From assembly GCF_030812785.1 (NCBI RefSeq), contig NZ_JAUSTJ010000001.1, positions 186,001 to 250,000 of the forward strand: a stretch of DNA of 64,000 nt, in the 5' to 3' direction. The stretch comes from Sphingomonas kyeonggiensis. GTDB lineage: Bacteria > Pseudomonadota > Alphaproteobacteria > Sphingomonadales > Sphingomonadaceae. Both the position numbers and the translations under genes were made by a program. Within the stretch, counting starts at the first letter, position 1. The number at the start of each line of letters is the position of its first letter. Under the pieces are notes generated by a model. The model saw nothing but the letters and a program-made list of their open reading frames with translations. It did no database searches and was not told the DNA's origin. Shown piece after piece: positions 21,075 to 30,852 of the stretch.

Positions 21075-21275
21075 TCAACCGCGCATCGCCTGCATCGCCA
21101 GCGCGGCGGAGGCATAGGGTTCCTGCCGCTCCACGCTCCAGTAGCGCAGCAGCGCCAGCGGCACCTTCTCGCCGCTCACCGCGCAGACGACATGATCGCC
21201 CGGCACCAGCACGCGGAAGCTGTTCGCCATGAAATGGAGGCGCGCCGCGCGGGCGACGGGGTTCGACATCAGCAT
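21075..21275 (-). CDS. DUF2093 domain protein
   Basis: 66-residue basic protein matching the DUF2093 family of small alphaproteobacterial proteins of unknown role. The core is GDHVVCAVSGEKVPL followed by LRYWSVERQEPYASA. In this group the gene commonly sits next to xseA, as here (26 bases after its stop). The ATG at 21273-21275 has GAGGA seven bases upstream; a second in-frame ATG lies at 21269. No signal peptide or membrane segment is visible. Confidence 0.85.
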   Translation of the reverse strand: MLMSNPVARAARLHFMANSFRVLVPGDHVVCAVSGEKVPLALLRYWSVERQEPYASAALAMQAMRG

Positions 21276-21301
21276 GACGGCATCCTCGGGACGTTCATTT
21301 T

Positions 21302-22678
21302 CTACAACAGGCTAGGCTGTTCCGGCTTGGGCGCATCATAGGATTTGCCGGCCGGCCGCTCAACCCGCGCATCCACCGAGCCATCGATGAAGTGGAGCGT
21401 CACGGCCCCCGCGGCGCGCGCGCCCTCGGCCGTGCCGATCACCTTCTTGGTCCCTCGCGCCTCGACCCAGGCATAGCCCTTCTCCAGCGGGCGATTGGGG
21501 TGGACCAGCTCCAGATGCCGGCCGATCCCCTCCAGCCGCTGCTTCGCCGCCGCCAGCCGGTGGTCGAGCATCGCCGGGCGCAGCGCGCCGGCCGAGCGAT
21601 CGAGCACGCCCCGCGCCACCGTCACCCGCCGTTCGAGCGCACGGTCGAGCCGACCGCCGAGATCGTCCATCTTCTGCCGCTGCGGGCCGAGCAGCGCGTC
21701 GCGGCGCGGCAGCACGCGGACCAGCGCCGCCAGCCGCTCGCCGGCACGCTCGTGATAGCGGCGCGCGCAACGCTCGGTACGGTGCGCGAGCGTCGCAATG
21801 GTGTGGCGGACATCGGCCAGCACCGGCACCGCGATCTCCGCGGCAGCCGTCGGCGTCGGCGCGCGCAGGTCCGCGGCATAGTCGCACAGGCTGGTATCGG
21901 TCTCATGGCCGACCGCCGAGATCACCGGGATGCGACAGGCGGCAACCGCGCGGACCACCGCTTCCTCGTTGAACGCCCAGAGATCCTCGATCGAACCGCC
22001 GCCGCGCGCGACGATCAGCAGGTCGGGCCGCGGCACCGCGCTCCCTTCCCCCAGCGCATCGAAGCCGCGGATCGCGTTGGCGACTTCCTGCGCCGCGCCG
22101 TCGCCCTGCACTTTGACCGGCCAGACCAGCACATGGCTGGGGAAACGGTCCGCCAGCCGGTGCAGGATGTCGCGGATCACCGCGCCGGTGGGCGAAGTCA
22201 CCACGCCGATCACCTTGGGCATATAGGGCAAGGGCTGCTTGCGCTCGCGGTCGAATAACCCCTCCCCCGCCAGCTTGGCCTTCAATTTCTCGAACAGCGC
22301 CATCAGCGCACCTTCGCCGGCCAGCTCCATCCGCTCGATGACGATCTGGTACTTCGAGCGCCCCGGATAGGTGGTGAGCTTGCCGGTGACGATCACTTCC
22401 AGCCCGTCCTGCGGCGCGAACGGGATCGCATTGGCGGCACCGCGCCAGATCACTCCGTCGATCACTGCGTCGGCATCCTTCAGCGCCAGATAGGCGTGAC
22501 CGGAAGCCGCCCGCTTCCACCCCGAAATCTCCCCGCGCAGCCGGACATGGCCGAACTCGCCCTCGACCATCCGCTTCAGCGCAAGAGATAATTCGCTGAC
22601 CGATAGCGCCGGTGCGTTGTCGCCCGCCATCGGCTCGGCTACGAGCCGCGCTGGCGTATCGAAGAAGGGGTCGCTCAT
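21302..22678 (-). CDS. xseA: Exodeoxyribonuclease VII large subunit
   Basis: Large subunit (458 aa) of exonuclease VII, which degrades single-stranded DNA to oligonucleotides with the small subunit XseB (not in this window). The N-terminal OB fold (~20-120, [19 protein letters not shown] and [13 protein letters not shown]) is followed by the catalytic domain with [33 protein letters not shown] and [19 protein letters not shown] coiled-coil arm comes next. Length is normal. Its ATG (22676-22678) overlaps the ATG of purD on the other strand in a CATG. AGGA lies upstream. It probably forms an operon with DUF2093 and the M23 peptidase. Confidence 0.97.
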   Translation of the reverse strand: MSDPFFDTPARLVAEPMAGDNAPALSVSELSLALKRMVEGEFGHVRLRGEISGWKRAASGHAYLALKDADAVIDGVIWRGAANAIPFAPQDGLEVIVTGKLTTYPGRSKYQIVIERMELAGEGALMALFEKLKAKLAGEGLFDRERKQPLPYMPKVIGVVTSPTGAVIRDILHRLADRFPSHVLVWPVKVQGDGAAQEVANAIRGFDALGEGSAVPRPDLLIVARGGGSIEDLWAFNEEAVVRAVAACRIPVISAVGHETDTSLCDYAADLRAPTPTAAAEIAVPVLADVRHTIATLAHRTERCARRYHERAGERLAALVRVLPRRDALLGPQRQKMDDLGGRLDRALERRVTVARGVLDRSAGALRPAMLDHRLAAAKQRLEGIGRHLELVHPNRPLEKGYAWVEARGTKKVIGTAEGARAAGAVTLHFIDGSVDARVERPAGKSYDAPKPEQPSLL

Positions 22679-23939
22679 GAATGTCCTGTTGCTTGGCTCG
22701 GGCGGCCGCGAACATGCTCTGGCCTGGAAGCTCGCGCAATCGCCGCTGCTCGAACGGCTCTACGCCGCCCCGGGCAATCCGGGAATAGCCGAGCATGCCG
22801 AAATCGTGGACATCGCGGTGAACGACCACCGCGCGGTGATCGATTTCTGCCTGCGCCACTCGATCGGCTTCGTCGTGATCGGCCCCGAGGCGCCGCTGGT
22901 CGCCGGGCTGGGCGACAATCTGCGCACCATGGGCATCGCCGTGTTCGGCCCCAACAAGGCGCCGGCCCAGCTCGAAGGCTCGAAGGGCTTCACCAAGGAT
23001 TTGTGCGCGCGGGAGAAGATCCCCACCGCCGGCTATGTCCGCTGCGAGAGCCGCGACGGCGCGCTCGCCAGCCTCGAGGATTTCGGCCTGCCGGTGGTGA
23101 TCAAGGCCGATGGCCTGGCCGCGGGCAAGGGCGTCACCGTCGCCTTCACCCATGAGGAAGCCGAGGGCGCGGTGCAGGCGATCTTCGCCGAAGCCGGTGC
23201 CAGCGTGGTGATCGAGGAGTTCCTCGAAGGCGAGGAAGCCAGCCTGTTCGTGCTGACCGATGGCGAGTCGTTCGTATCCTTCGGCTCGGCCCAGGATCAC
23301 AAGCGCGTCGGCGACGGCGATACCGGCCCGAACACCGGCGGCATGGGTGCCTATAGTCCCGCCCCGGTGCTCACCCCCGCGCTGGAGGCCCAGGCGATCG
23401 ACGAGATCGTCCGCCCGACGATCGAGGCGCTGGCCCGCGTCGGCACCCCCTATTCGGGCGTGCTCTATGCGGGGCTGATGCTCACCCCGACCGGTCCCAA
23501 GCTGATCGAGTACAATGCCCGCTTCGGCGACCCCGAATGCCAGGTGCTGATGCTGCGCTTCACCGGCGACCTGCTCGAACTGATGCTCGCGGTGGCGAAG
23601 GGCGAGTTGGCCAGCCACCCGGCGCCGACCTTCGCGGCCAAGACCGCGCTCACCGTGGTGATGGCGGCCAACGGCTATCCCGGCACGCCCGAGACCGGTG
23701 GCACGATCAGCGGCATAGACAAAGCCGAGGCGACCGGTGCCAAGGTCTTCCATGCCGGCACCCGGATGGAGGGCGACACGCTCGTCGCCAGTGGTGGTCG
23801 CGTGCTCAACGTGACCGCGCTGGGCGATACGGTGAAGGAAGCGCAGGAAGCGGCCTATCGCGCCGTCGACGCGATCGACTTCCCCACCGGCTTCAGCCGC
23901 CGCGACATCGGCTGGCGCGAAGTGGCGCGCGAAGGCTAG
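22677..23939 (+). CDS. purD: Phosphoribosylamine-glycine ligase (GAR synthetase)
   Basis: Cytoplasmic enzyme of de novo purine synthesis: joins phosphoribosylamine and glycine with ATP to form GAR. The 420-residue protein has the N-domain [19 protein letters not shown], an ATP-grasp core ([28 protein letters not shown]) and the signature [11 protein letters not shown]. The ATG at 22677 is preceded by AAGGGG; an upstream in-frame start at 22617 would run deep into xseA and is rejected. The stop overlaps the stop of the convergent unknown gene by two bases. Confidence 0.98.
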   Translation: MNVLLLGSGGREHALAWKLAQSPLLERLYAAPGNPGIAEHAEIVDIAVNDHRAVIDFCLRHSIGFVVIGPEAPLVAGLGDNLRTMGIAVFGPNKAPAQLEGSKGFTKDLCAREKIPTAGYVRCESRDGALASLEDFGLPVVIKADGLAAGKGVTVAFTHEEAEGAVQAIFAEAGASVVIEEFLEGEEASLFVLTDGESFVSFGSAQDHKRVGDGDTGPNTGGMGAYSPAPVLTPALEAQAIDEIVRPTIEALARVGTPYSGVLYAGLMLTPTGPKLIEYNARFGDPECQVLMLRFTGDLLELMLAVAKGELASHPAPTFAAKTALTVVMAANGYPGTPETGGTISGIDKAEATGAKVFHAGTRMEGDTLVASGGRVLNVTALGDTVKEAQEAAYRAVDAIDFPTGFSRRDIGWREVAREG

Positions 23940-24499
23940 GGGCGGCCGCACCCGCTGTCGGGGTGGTTGCATGCCTCGACCACCAAGTGACGCAGCAGGA
24001 AATCCCGGGGCGCCGGATCGACCGCGACCACGCGGTCGGCGTAGAAGATCCGCGAATATTGGCCAAGATGGCCATATTCCCCCGGCATGACCGTCGCCCA
24101 GCCCTCGACGGTGAGCGTGGCGACGGCATCCTCCGCCCCCGAGTCCAGCCCCTTCAGCTTGCGGGCGAGCGCAGGATCCAGCTTGCGGGTCTCGCTGGCC
24201 TCATACCAGACGCCGCCGCGCCCGCCCCGCTCCGGCGCGCGCTCAAGGTCGGGCGAATGCAGGCTGGATTCCTCGAAGCCGATGACCAGCACGCCTCGCA
24301 CCCGCTGCCTGGGGCCGAGGATGGTGCAGCCGAGCCCGTCCGCACTGATCTGAGCCGGGCGGGAGAAATTGGGCAGGCCCATCCTGCAAGCCGCAGCCAG
24401 CGCGGCTGTCCGGTCATGCCGATACCAGAGCGTGCCCGCGACCACCGCCGCCACACCCGTCACCAGAAGCGCAAGGCCCGTCCATCGCAACGGCCGCAT
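23936..24499 (-). CDS. Membrane-anchored protein of unknown function
   Basis: 187 residues. One N-terminal hydrophobic segment (~6-25, [18 protein letters not shown]) suggests a membrane anchor or uncleaved signal with a periplasmic domain. The rest contains two cysteines near the middle and end ([17 protein letters not shown]) and an acidic/aromatic [14 protein letters not shown] region. I do not recognise a family. ATG at 24497-24499 follows AGGGGAAAG, a good ribosome site. It converges on purD with overlapping stop codons. Confidence 0.7.
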   Translation of the reverse strand: MRPLRWTGLALLVTGVAAVVAGTLWYRHDRTAALAAACRMGLPNFSRPAQISADGLGCTILGPRQRVRGVLVIGFEESSLHSPDLERAPERGGRGGVWYEASETRKLDPALARKLKGLDSGAEDAVATLTVEGWATVMPGEYGHLGQYSRIFYADRVVAVDPAPRDFLLRHLVVEACNHPDSGCGRP

Positions 24500-24551
24500 G
24501 ACTTTCCCCTTTCGGAGAAGCCTAGGCGCGGCTCGTCAATGATACAAGATA

Positions 24552-25760
24552 TCATGCATGCGGCGTGTCGGGCAGCACGCCATGGCCTTCGATGAGCCTG
24601 CGCACCGCAGCGTCCCAGTTGGTGAAGCCCCAATGCGCCGGGTCCTCGGTGCCGACCACCCGGTCGCCGGGCCCGCGGAACAGATCCTCCAGCGGCACCG
24701 GCCGGCGCGTGATCGCGGAATGGAAGGCGCGGATCTTGCTGCGCGTCTCCTGCGTGCCATCGGGCAGGACCACGCCCAGCCGCCCGGATTGCATCCGGAC
24801 CAGCCACCCGGTCGGCGCGACCCCGATGCTGCGGCAGAAGGCGAAGAGCAGTTCGGTATCGAAATGGCCCTTCCACCCATGCATCTCGGTCACCGCCCGC
24901 AGCGGCGTCCAGCGGTCCTTGTAGGCCCGGTCGGAAGTCAGCGCGTCATAGACGTCGCAGATCGCGCCCATCCGTGCGGCCAGGCTGATCGCCTCGCCCT
25001 TCAGCCCGAAGGGATAGCCGCTGCCGTCCATCTTCTCGTGATGCATCAGCGCCACGTCGAGCGCCTGCTGGTTGATGCCCTCGGCGCCGTGCAGCATCGC
25101 ATGCCCGGTCTCGGGGTGCTGCTTGATCAGCGCGAACTCCTCCGCCTCCAGCCGGCCCGGCTTGTTGAGGATCTCGGCCGGCACGGTCATCTTGCCGACG
25201 TCGTGGAGCAGGCCCGCCAGCCCCATCGCCCGCACGGTCTCGTCGTCGAGCCCGATCTCGCGCGCCAGATTGACCATCAGCCCGCAGACCGAGACCGAGT
25301 GGAGATAGGTATATTGATCCTTGGTCTTCAGCCGCGCCATGTCGACGAACATCGCCGGATTGCGCGCGACGCATTCGGCGATCTCGGCGACCACCGGGAT
25401 GGCGTCACGCGCGTCGATCGACAGGCCGTTCTGGGCATTGTCATAGATTTCCTGCGCCACGTCGCGGGCGTGCGCGATGGTCCGGCGGGCATGCTCGCGA
25501 TCGGCGCGCAGCGTCTCGGGGGAAAGGACCCGCACGGGCTCCGCAACGGCTTCGGGCAGCGTCGCGGCGGGATCGGGCGCGACGCCGCGCGACACGTCGA
25601 TGAGCACGGCGGCCACGTCGCTTGCCTTCAGCAAGGCGAGATCGGCGGGACGCTCCAGCAGGAACCGCGTACGCCAGAACGGATGCGCCATCCACGAGCC
25701 TTCGAAGCCGTGGATGAACATGCCGAGCTTTGCCTCTCCTGGCGGGATTCGTTTCAGCAA
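24552..25760 (-). CDS. HD-GYP domain c-di-GMP phosphodiesterase with DUF3391
   Basis: 402-residue cytoplasmic signalling enzyme expected to hydrolyse cyclic-di-GMP. The N-terminal ~140 residues are DUF3391 (LGMFIHGFEGSWMAHPFW). The HD-GYP domain has LLHDVGK (His186-Asp187), MHHEKMDGSGYP (GYP at 248-250) and DVYDALTSDRAYK, so metal-binding and GYP motifs are complete. A C-terminal tail (WLVRMQSGRLGVVLPDG) follows, as is usual. The start is TTG at 25758-25760: no in-frame ATG precedes LKRIPPGEAKLGMF, where family members begin, and GAGAATGGA lies just upstream. The next ATG would cut into DUF3391. Confidence 0.92.
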   Translation of the reverse strand: MLKRIPPGEAKLGMFIHGFEGSWMAHPFWRTRFLLERPADLALLKASDVAAVLIDVSRGVAPDPAATLPEAVAEPVRVLSPETLRADREHARRTIAHARDVAQEIYDNAQNGLSIDARDAIPVVAEIAECVARNPAMFVDMARLKTKDQYTYLHSVSVCGLMVNLAREIGLDDETVRAMGLAGLLHDVGKMTVPAEILNKPGRLEAEEFALIKQHPETGHAMLHGAEGINQQALDVALMHHEKMDGSGYPFGLKGEAISLAARMGAICDVYDALTSDRAYKDRWTPLRAVTEMHGWKGHFDTELLFAFCRSIGVAPTGWLVRMQSGRLGVVLPDGTQETRSKIRAFHSAITRRPVPLEDLFRGPGDRVVGTEDPAHWGFTNWDAAVRRLIEGHGVLPDTPHA

Positions 25761-25969
25761 TCCATTCTCGCAGTCCCCGGCACAAGCCTTAGGAACGCAC
25801 CGTTTCGCCGAAGTTAAGGCCGGGTATCCGGGCCTTGGGGAATCTACCTAAGCCCGGACAGATGATACAAAGTTACATCCGTTCATCTGCCGCTCATCGC
25901 GCGGGGGCAACATTCCATCCCATGGGCGCGCAGCGACTCGCGCGCCGCACTCTGAAGGGGAGAGGTGCC

Positions 25970-27712
25970 ATGTCGCGTTCCGCCTTGCTGCTCGGTTGTA
26001 CTGCCCTGCTCACCACCTCGGCTGCGCCGCCGCCCTTGCCCAAGGCCGTGCCGCCCGCCGCCGCCGCGCAGGATCGGCACTCACCCGTCCGCTGCGTGAA
26101 GCAGGCGCCGATCTATACTTCGGGCACCGTCGTGCAGCGCGGACGTGGCCCGGTATCCGCGCCCGTGCCGATGCCCCCGCCTATGCCGACGTACGCGCCG
26201 CTGCCCTCGCCACCGCCATCCAGCGCAGGCGTGGTGATGCAGGAGTTTCGCGCCGCACCCGCGGCCAAGGTCGCCACCCCCAGCTACGGCACGCCGGGCA
26301 ATACCGAGCGCTATGACGGCAGGGCCGTCGCCGCGATCCAGTCGGTCACCGACCAGCCCGTCTCCACCTTCTCCGTCGATGTCGATACCGGCGCCTATGC
26401 CAATGTCCGCCGCTTCCTCAACCAGGGGCAGGATGTGCCCGCCGAGGCGGTGCGCACCGAGGAGATGATCAACTATTTCCGCTACGACTATCCCCGCCCC
26501 GCCTCGCGGGACGTGCCGTTCAGCGTGACCACCGATGTCTCGACCACCCCGTGGAACGCCGAGACGCGGCTGCTGCGCATCGGCCTGCGCGGCTATGACG
26601 TCGATGCCAAGGGCCGTCCGCCGGCCAACCTCGTCTTCCTGGTAGATGTCTCGGGATCGATGGAGAGCCAGGACAAGCTGCCCCTGGTCAAGAAGGCGCT
26701 GACCCAGCTCGCCGACCGGCTGACTCCACGGGACCGCGTCTCGATCGTCGTCTATGCCGGCGCCGCGGGCATGGTGCTCGAACCCACCAACAAGAAGGAA
26801 TATGTGAAGGCCGCGCTCGACTGCCTCTCGGCCGGCGGCTCCACCGCGGGCGGCGACGGCATCAAGCTCGCCTATTCGGTCGCCCGCGCCACCTTCGTCC
26901 AGGGCGGGATCAACCGCATCTTCCTCGCCACCGACGGCGACTTCAATGTCGGCATCAACGACAAGTCGGCGCTTGAGGCGCTGGTCAAGAAGAACCGCGA
27001 CGACGGCATCACGCTGACCACGCTCGGCTTCGGCACCGGCAATTACAACGAGGCGATGATGGAGCGCATCGCGGACGTGGGTAACGGCAACTATGCCTAT
27101 ATCGACAGCGCGATGGAGGCGACCAAGGTGCTCGACGACGAGCTCTCCGCCACGCTGTTCACCATCGCCAAGGACGTGAAGGTCCAGGTCGAGTTCAACC
27201 CGGCCCAGGTGAAGCAATACCGGCTGATCGGATACGAGAACCGCGCGCTGGCCGAGGAGGATTTCAACAACGACACGGTCGATGCCGGCGATATCGGCGC
27301 GGGGCACCAGGTGACCGCGCTCTACGAAGTCGTCCCCGCCGGTGCCAATGGCTGGACCTCGGAGCGGCGCTACGATGCCAACCGCACCGCTGCGCCCGCC
27401 GGCAAGGGCGACGAAATGGCCTTCGTCAAATTGCGCTACAAGCTGCCCGGCAACGAGACCTCGAAGCTGATCGAGCGCCCGGTCTCCGCCAGCCTGATGC
27501 GCAGCGCCGCCGCTCCGCGCGGCGACATGGCCTTCGTCACTTCGGTCGCCGCCTTCGGCCAGCATCTGCGCGGCGACAAATATCTGAACGGCTACAGCTA
27601 TATCCAGATCGGCGCGCTCGCCCCGGCCTCCCAGAACTACTGGCGCAGCGAGTTCGCACGACTGGTGAAGCTTGCCGATTCGGGACAGCCGGCGGGCAGT
27701 TCCAGCGATTAG
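25970..27712 (+). CDS. VWA-domain protein of the YfbK type, exported
   Basis: 580-residue exported protein. After a signal sequence (MSRSALLLGCTALLTTSA) comes a Pro/Ala-rich stretch (~20-90). Then come the YfbK-type N-domain (TFSVDVDTGAYANVRRFL), a von Willebrand A domain with the metal site DVSGSM and LATDGDFNVG, and the C-terminal domain typical of the group (LFTIAKDVKVQVEFNP, YRLIGYENR). The VWA fold binds protein partners; the biological role of this family is not settled. A Cys at position 10 in LLLGCTA could be a lipobox, which would make it a lipoprotein. Start ATG 25970 has GGGGAGAGG upstream; the longer frame from 25835 is rejected. Confidence 0.9.
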   Translation: MSRSALLLGCTALLTTSAAPPPLPKAVPPAAAAQDRHSPVRCVKQAPIYTSGTVVQRGRGPVSAPVPMPPPMPTYAPLPSPPPSSAGVVMQEFRAAPAAKVATPSYGTPGNTERYDGRAVAAIQSVTDQPVSTFSVDVDTGAYANVRRFLNQGQDVPAEAVRTEEMINYFRYDYPRPASRDVPFSVTTDVSTTPWNAETRLLRIGLRGYDVDAKGRPPANLVFLVDVSGSMESQDKLPLVKKALTQLADRLTPRDRVSIVVYAGAAGMVLEPTNKKEYVKAALDCLSAGGSTAGGDGIKLAYSVARATFVQGGINRIFLATDGDFNVGINDKSALEALVKKNRDDGITLTTLGFGTGNYNEAMMERIADVGNGNYAYIDSAMEATKVLDDELSATLFTIAKDVKVQVEFNPAQVKQYRLIGYENRALAEEDFNNDTVDAGDIGAGHQVTALYEVVPAGANGWTSERRYDANRTAAPAGKGDEMAFVKLRYKLPGNETSKLIERPVSASLMRSAAAPRGDMAFVTSVAAFGQHLRGDKYLNGYSYIQIGALAPASQNYWRSEFARLVKLADSGQPAGSSSD

Positions 27713-27783
27713 CTTGTCGCGCTGCGCCGCACCACGTTATGCATTGGCGAGAATCGACAATAGCACGGACGGGGTTGGCGCAG

Positions 27784-28554
27784 ATGAACAGCACGGAACC
27801 GCTCTACGAAGGCGCGCCGATTTGGTTGACGCTCCCGTTCGCGCTGATCGCGGCGGGAGTCGTCTTCGCGCTCCTCATCCTGTTCTGGGGCGCCCGCCTC
27901 GCCGGCCGCCGCAGCAGCGCACGCCGGGAGATCGAGGAATATAATGAGGAGTATCGGGAAGAGACGGCCCCGTCGCGCCCGATCACCCCGCCGGTGGCCC
28001 CGCCGCCCCCGCCGATCGCCGAGGCCCCGCTCGCGCCGCCGCCGCCAGCGCCCGAGCCTGCCGCAGAGGCTCCTGCGCCCGAACCGGTAGCCGAGGCGCC
28101 CGCCCCGGAACCCGAGCCGGTAGCGGAGACCCCAGCACCCGAGCCGGTAGCCGAGCCCGAGATCGTCCCCGCGCCCCTGCCGCCAGTGGTCGAGGAAACC
28201 CCGGTCCCCGAGCCGCTCGCGGACGAGCCGATCGCGGCCGCCGCGCCGCTCGAGGCATCGCCGGCCTCGCTCGCCTCGGATATCGCGGAGCCCGCGCCCG
28301 CGCCCGCCGCCCCGGCCGCCGATGACCTCACCCGGATGAAGGGCGTCGGCCCGCGCCTCGGCGAAAAGCTCAACAGCGTCGGCATCACCAGCTTCGCCCA
28401 GCTCGCCGCGCTCACGCCCGAGGAAGCCGACGCGCTCGACGCGAAGCTCGGCGATTTCCAGGGCCGCATCCACCGCGACCGCTGGATCGAGCAGGCAAGC
28501 TTCCTGGCCAGGGAAGACATTGCCGGCTTCGAGGGCGTGTTCGGGAAGCTCTGA
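27784..28554 (+). CDS. Membrane-anchored helix-hairpin-helix protein with Pro/Ala/Glu-rich linker
   Basis: 256-residue protein: a short N-terminus, one membrane segment (~10-35, LPFALIAAGVVFALLILFWG), a basic/acidic stretch and ~130 residues of imperfect repeats of the type APEPVAE/PEPVAET. The C-terminal domain (~185-256) is of the helix-hairpin-helix type (LTRMKGVGPRLGEKLNSVGI, FAQLAALTPEEADALD). HhH domains usually bind DNA or act in nucleic-acid repair proteins, but a membrane-tethered one on a long flexible arm has no assigned role. The ATG at 27784 fits better than the ATG at 27739, which only adds a hydrophilic leader. It lies 71 bases after the VWA gene. Confidence 0.82.
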   Translation: MNSTEPLYEGAPIWLTLPFALIAAGVVFALLILFWGARLAGRRSSARREIEEYNEEYREETAPSRPITPPVAPPPPPIAEAPLAPPPPAPEPAAEAPAPEPVAEAPAPEPEPVAETPAPEPVAEPEIVPAPLPPVVEETPVPEPLADEPIAAAAPLEASPASLASDIAEPAPAPAAPAADDLTRMKGVGPRLGEKLNSVGITSFAQLAALTPEEADALDAKLGDFQGRIHRDRWIEQASFLAREDIAGFEGVFGKL

Positions 28555-28867
28555 CGCCCGTCGAGAATTCCCCTTCAGTTCCCCGGCGAAAGCCGGGGCC
28601 CAGGGTTTCTATGCCATCCCGCCTGTGACCCTGGACCCCGGCTTTCGCCGGGGAGCAGTTCCACCCGAGGATTTCCTCCGCCTCAGCCGGCCCTTCTGTG
28701 ATCTGTTGGAAAAATAGGATCACTCGGACGCAAGAAAGTTACGCGATGCGCCGCATACCCCGGAAAACAGGGGAATAGCGCGTCGCAAAACCAGCCTTTG
28801 GCGTGTACTTCGTAGACTTTGACGGGTCGCGCCCGCACGCACCGTTGGAAAGCGCAGCCCCCGCCCG
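28555..28867. other. Gene gap containing one REPIN-like element
   Basis: 313 bases between convergent genes. The first third holds a two-hairpin palindrome (28581-28653). I see no supported gene, RNA or promoter in the remaining ~210 bases, which include an AT-richer stretch near 28710-28820. Confidence 0.7.
28581..28653. repeat. REPIN-like bipartite palindrome, copy 1
   Basis: Two 26-base arms (28581-28606 and 28628-28653), inverse complements with one mismatch. Each arm itself starts with a small palindrome CCCCGGCGAAAGCCGGGG. They are separated by 21 unique bases. Same core as the copies at 30752, 37533, 39702 and 42793. Confidence 0.85.
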
Positions 28868-30175
28868 TTACTTCTCCGCCCGCTCCACCAGCAGCTTGTC
28901 GATCTTGCGCCCGTCCATGTCGACGATCTCGAAGCGCCAGCCCTGCTCGACGAAGAAGTCGCCTTCATTGGGCAGCCGCTTGAGCACCGCCAGCGCCAGG
29001 CCGGCGACGGTGGCATAGTCGCGGTCCTCGTCGAGATCGAGGCCGAGCCTGTCGGCGAGCAGGTCCGCCGGCATCTGGCCCGAGACGAGCAGCGAGCCGT
29101 CCTCCCGCGTCACGACATTGGGGTTGTCGCCCGGCTCGACGTCCGACGCCAGCTCGCCGGCGATCGCCGCCAGCAGGTTCGCCGGGGTGACGATGCCCTC
29201 GAAATGGCCGTACTCGTCATGGACCAGGCCCATCGGCACCTCGGCCCGGCGCAGCGCGCCCAGCGCGTCCATCGCATCGACCGTGTCGGGCAGGATCGGC
29301 GCCTCGCGCATCAGCTTGCGCAGGTCAAGCGCCTCGCCGCGGAACAGCGCCGCAGCGATGTCGCGCGCCTGGACCACGCCGATCACCGTGTCGACTGAGC
29401 CCTCGGCAACCGGCAGGCGGGTATGCGGGGTGAGCAGCAGCGCCTCGCGGATGCCGTCGGCGTCGAGGTTGACGTCCACCCAGTCGACATCGGTGCGCGG
29501 CGTCATCACTTCGCGCACCGGCCGGTCGGCCAGGCGGACGACGCTCGAGATGATCGAGCGCTCATGCTCCTCGATCACGCCCGACTTGCTCGCCTCGGCG
29601 ACGAGCAGGTGCAGTTCCTCGGCGGTGACCCGGTTCTCCGATTCGCGGTCGAGCCCGATCAGGCGGAAGATCAGCTTGGTGGTCGAATCGAGCAGCCAGA
29701 CCAGCGGCGCGGTCAGGCGGCTGATCCACAGCAGCGGCACCGAGACCAGCACGGCGATCGGCTCGGGCGAGCGCAGCGCGAATTGCTTGGGCACCAGCTC
29801 GCCCGCGACCAGCGAGCCGAAGGTGGTCAGGCCGATGACGATCGCGATGCCGAGCGTGTGGGCCAGCTCGTCGTTCACGCCCAGCAGCGCGATCCGCTGC
29901 GCGGTCGGCTCGCCCAGGCTCGCGCCCGAATAGGCGCCGGCGATGATGCCGATCAGCGTGATGCCGATCTGCACGGTGGAGAGGAACTTGCCCGGATCGG
30001 CGGCGAGCTGGATCGCGGTCCGCGCCCCCGCCCCGCTGCGCCCGACGCGCGCCATCGCCTCCAGCCGCGCCGTGCGCGACGAGACGATCGCGAGTTCGGA
30101 CATCGAAAAAAGGCCGTTCAGAACGATCAGCGCGAAGATGATCGCTACGTCTATCCAGGGGAAAGGCGCCAACAT
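28868..30175 (-). CDS. CNNM/CorC (hemolysin-family) membrane transporter
   Basis: 435-residue inner-membrane protein of the DUF21-CBS-CorC_HlyC family, whose members move magnesium or cobalt ions. The historical name hemolysin is misleading. The DUF21/CNNM membrane domain occupies ~1-190 (FALIVLNGLFSMSELAIVSS, GLTTFGSLVAGELVPKQFAL). A CBS pair lies at ~210-330 (VMTPRTDVDWVD, VIGVVQARDIAAALF) and the CorC_HlyC domain at ~345-435. The signature GELVPK is intact. ATG at 30173-30175 with GAGGA upstream. Monocistronic or first of a unit; tadA lies upstream on the same strand, 72 bases away. Confidence 0.94.
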   Translation of the reverse strand: MLAPFPWIDVAIIFALIVLNGLFSMSELAIVSSRTARLEAMARVGRSGAGARTAIQLAADPGKFLSTVQIGITLIGIIAGAYSGASLGEPTAQRIALLGVNDELAHTLGIAIVIGLTTFGSLVAGELVPKQFALRSPEPIAVLVSVPLLWISRLTAPLVWLLDSTTKLIFRLIGLDRESENRVTAEELHLLVAEASKSGVIEEHERSIISSVVRLADRPVREVMTPRTDVDWVDVNLDADGIREALLLTPHTRLPVAEGSVDTVIGVVQARDIAAALFRGEALDLRKLMREAPILPDTVDAMDALGALRRAEVPMGLVHDEYGHFEGIVTPANLLAAIAGELASDVEPGDNPNVVTREDGSLLVSGQMPADLLADRLGLDLDEDRDYATVAGLALAVLKRLPNEGDFFVEQGWRFEIVDMDGRKIDKLLVERAEK

Positions 30176-30247
30176 GATGTGTGGTCCTCATATCCGCACC
30201 GGGGGGCGGACGGCAACTGGCGTTGCGCCAACGGAACGGAAAGCGTG

Positions 30248-30700
30248 CTAAACGCGCCGTTCGCGAAAGAAATCGCGCAGGATCTCGCCCGCCTCGGCCT
30301 CGCCGATGCCGGGATAGATTTCCGGGCGATGATGGCAGGTCGGCTGTCCGAAGAAGCGCGGGCCATGCTCCACCGCGCCGCCCTTGGGATCGCTAGCGCC
30401 ATAATAGACCCGGGCGATTCGGGCATGGGCGATCGCGCCTGCGCACATCGCGCAGGGCTCCAGCGTCACCCACAGGTCGCAATCCTCGAGGCGCTCGCGC
30501 CCGAGCGCCTCGGCAGCAGCGCGAATCACCCGCATCTCGGCATGCGCGGTGGGGTCGTGGAGCATGCGCGGCGCATTGGCCGCAGTGGCGATCACCTTGC
30601 CGTCCTGCACCAGCACCGCGCCCACCGGCACCTCGCCCGCCTCGGCGGCCGCACGAGCGGCGTCGAGCGCCAGGCGCATTGGTTCGGGGAGCGGGAACAT
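30248..30700 (-). CDS. tadA: tRNA-specific adenosine deaminase
   Basis: 150-residue cytoplasmic enzyme that converts adenosine-34 to inosine in the anticodon of tRNA-Arg(ACG), an essential step. The deaminase zinc motifs are complete: HAE (His53, Glu55) and PCAMC (Cys83, Cys86). The family phrase GAVLVQDGKVIATAAN precedes them. Length is close to the E. coli enzyme. No ribosome site is visible before the ATG at 30698-30700 (the upstream sequence is C-rich), so the exact start is uncertain by a few residues; MRLALDAAR at residue 8 is the alternative. Confidence 0.95.
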   Translation of the reverse strand: MFPLPEPMRLALDAARAAAEAGEVPVGAVLVQDGKVIATAANAPRMLHDPTAHAEMRVIRAAAEALGRERLEDCDLWVTLEPCAMCAGAIAHARIARVYYGASDPKGGAVEHGPRFFGQPTCHHRPEIYPGIGEAEAGEILRDFFRERRV

Positions 30701-30751
30701 GGGAGGGACGTAGCGCGCGATGCCTAAGCCGTCACCCTTCGCTTCTGTTTT

Positions 30752-30847
30752 CCCCGGCGAAGGCCGGGGCCCAGACTAAACAGTGCGCGGCGAAGACGCG
30801 CCAAAAGGCCAGTGACTTTCAAGACTGGGCCCCGGCCTTCGCCGGGG
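30752..30847. repeat. REPIN-like bipartite palindrome, copy 2
   Basis: CCCCGGCGAAGGCCGGGG near the left end and its inverse at the right end (GGCCCCGGCCTTCGCCGGGG), with ~50 bases between containing GACGCGCCAAAAGG. It is closely similar, inner spacer included, to copy 6 at 42793. It lies between tadA and the small membrane-protein gene. Confidence 0.85.
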
Positions 30848-30852
30848 AGAAG

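Noticed and set aside
28700..28867. Possible small RNA in the gap after the first REPIN
   Set aside because: No promoter plus terminator pair could be supported.
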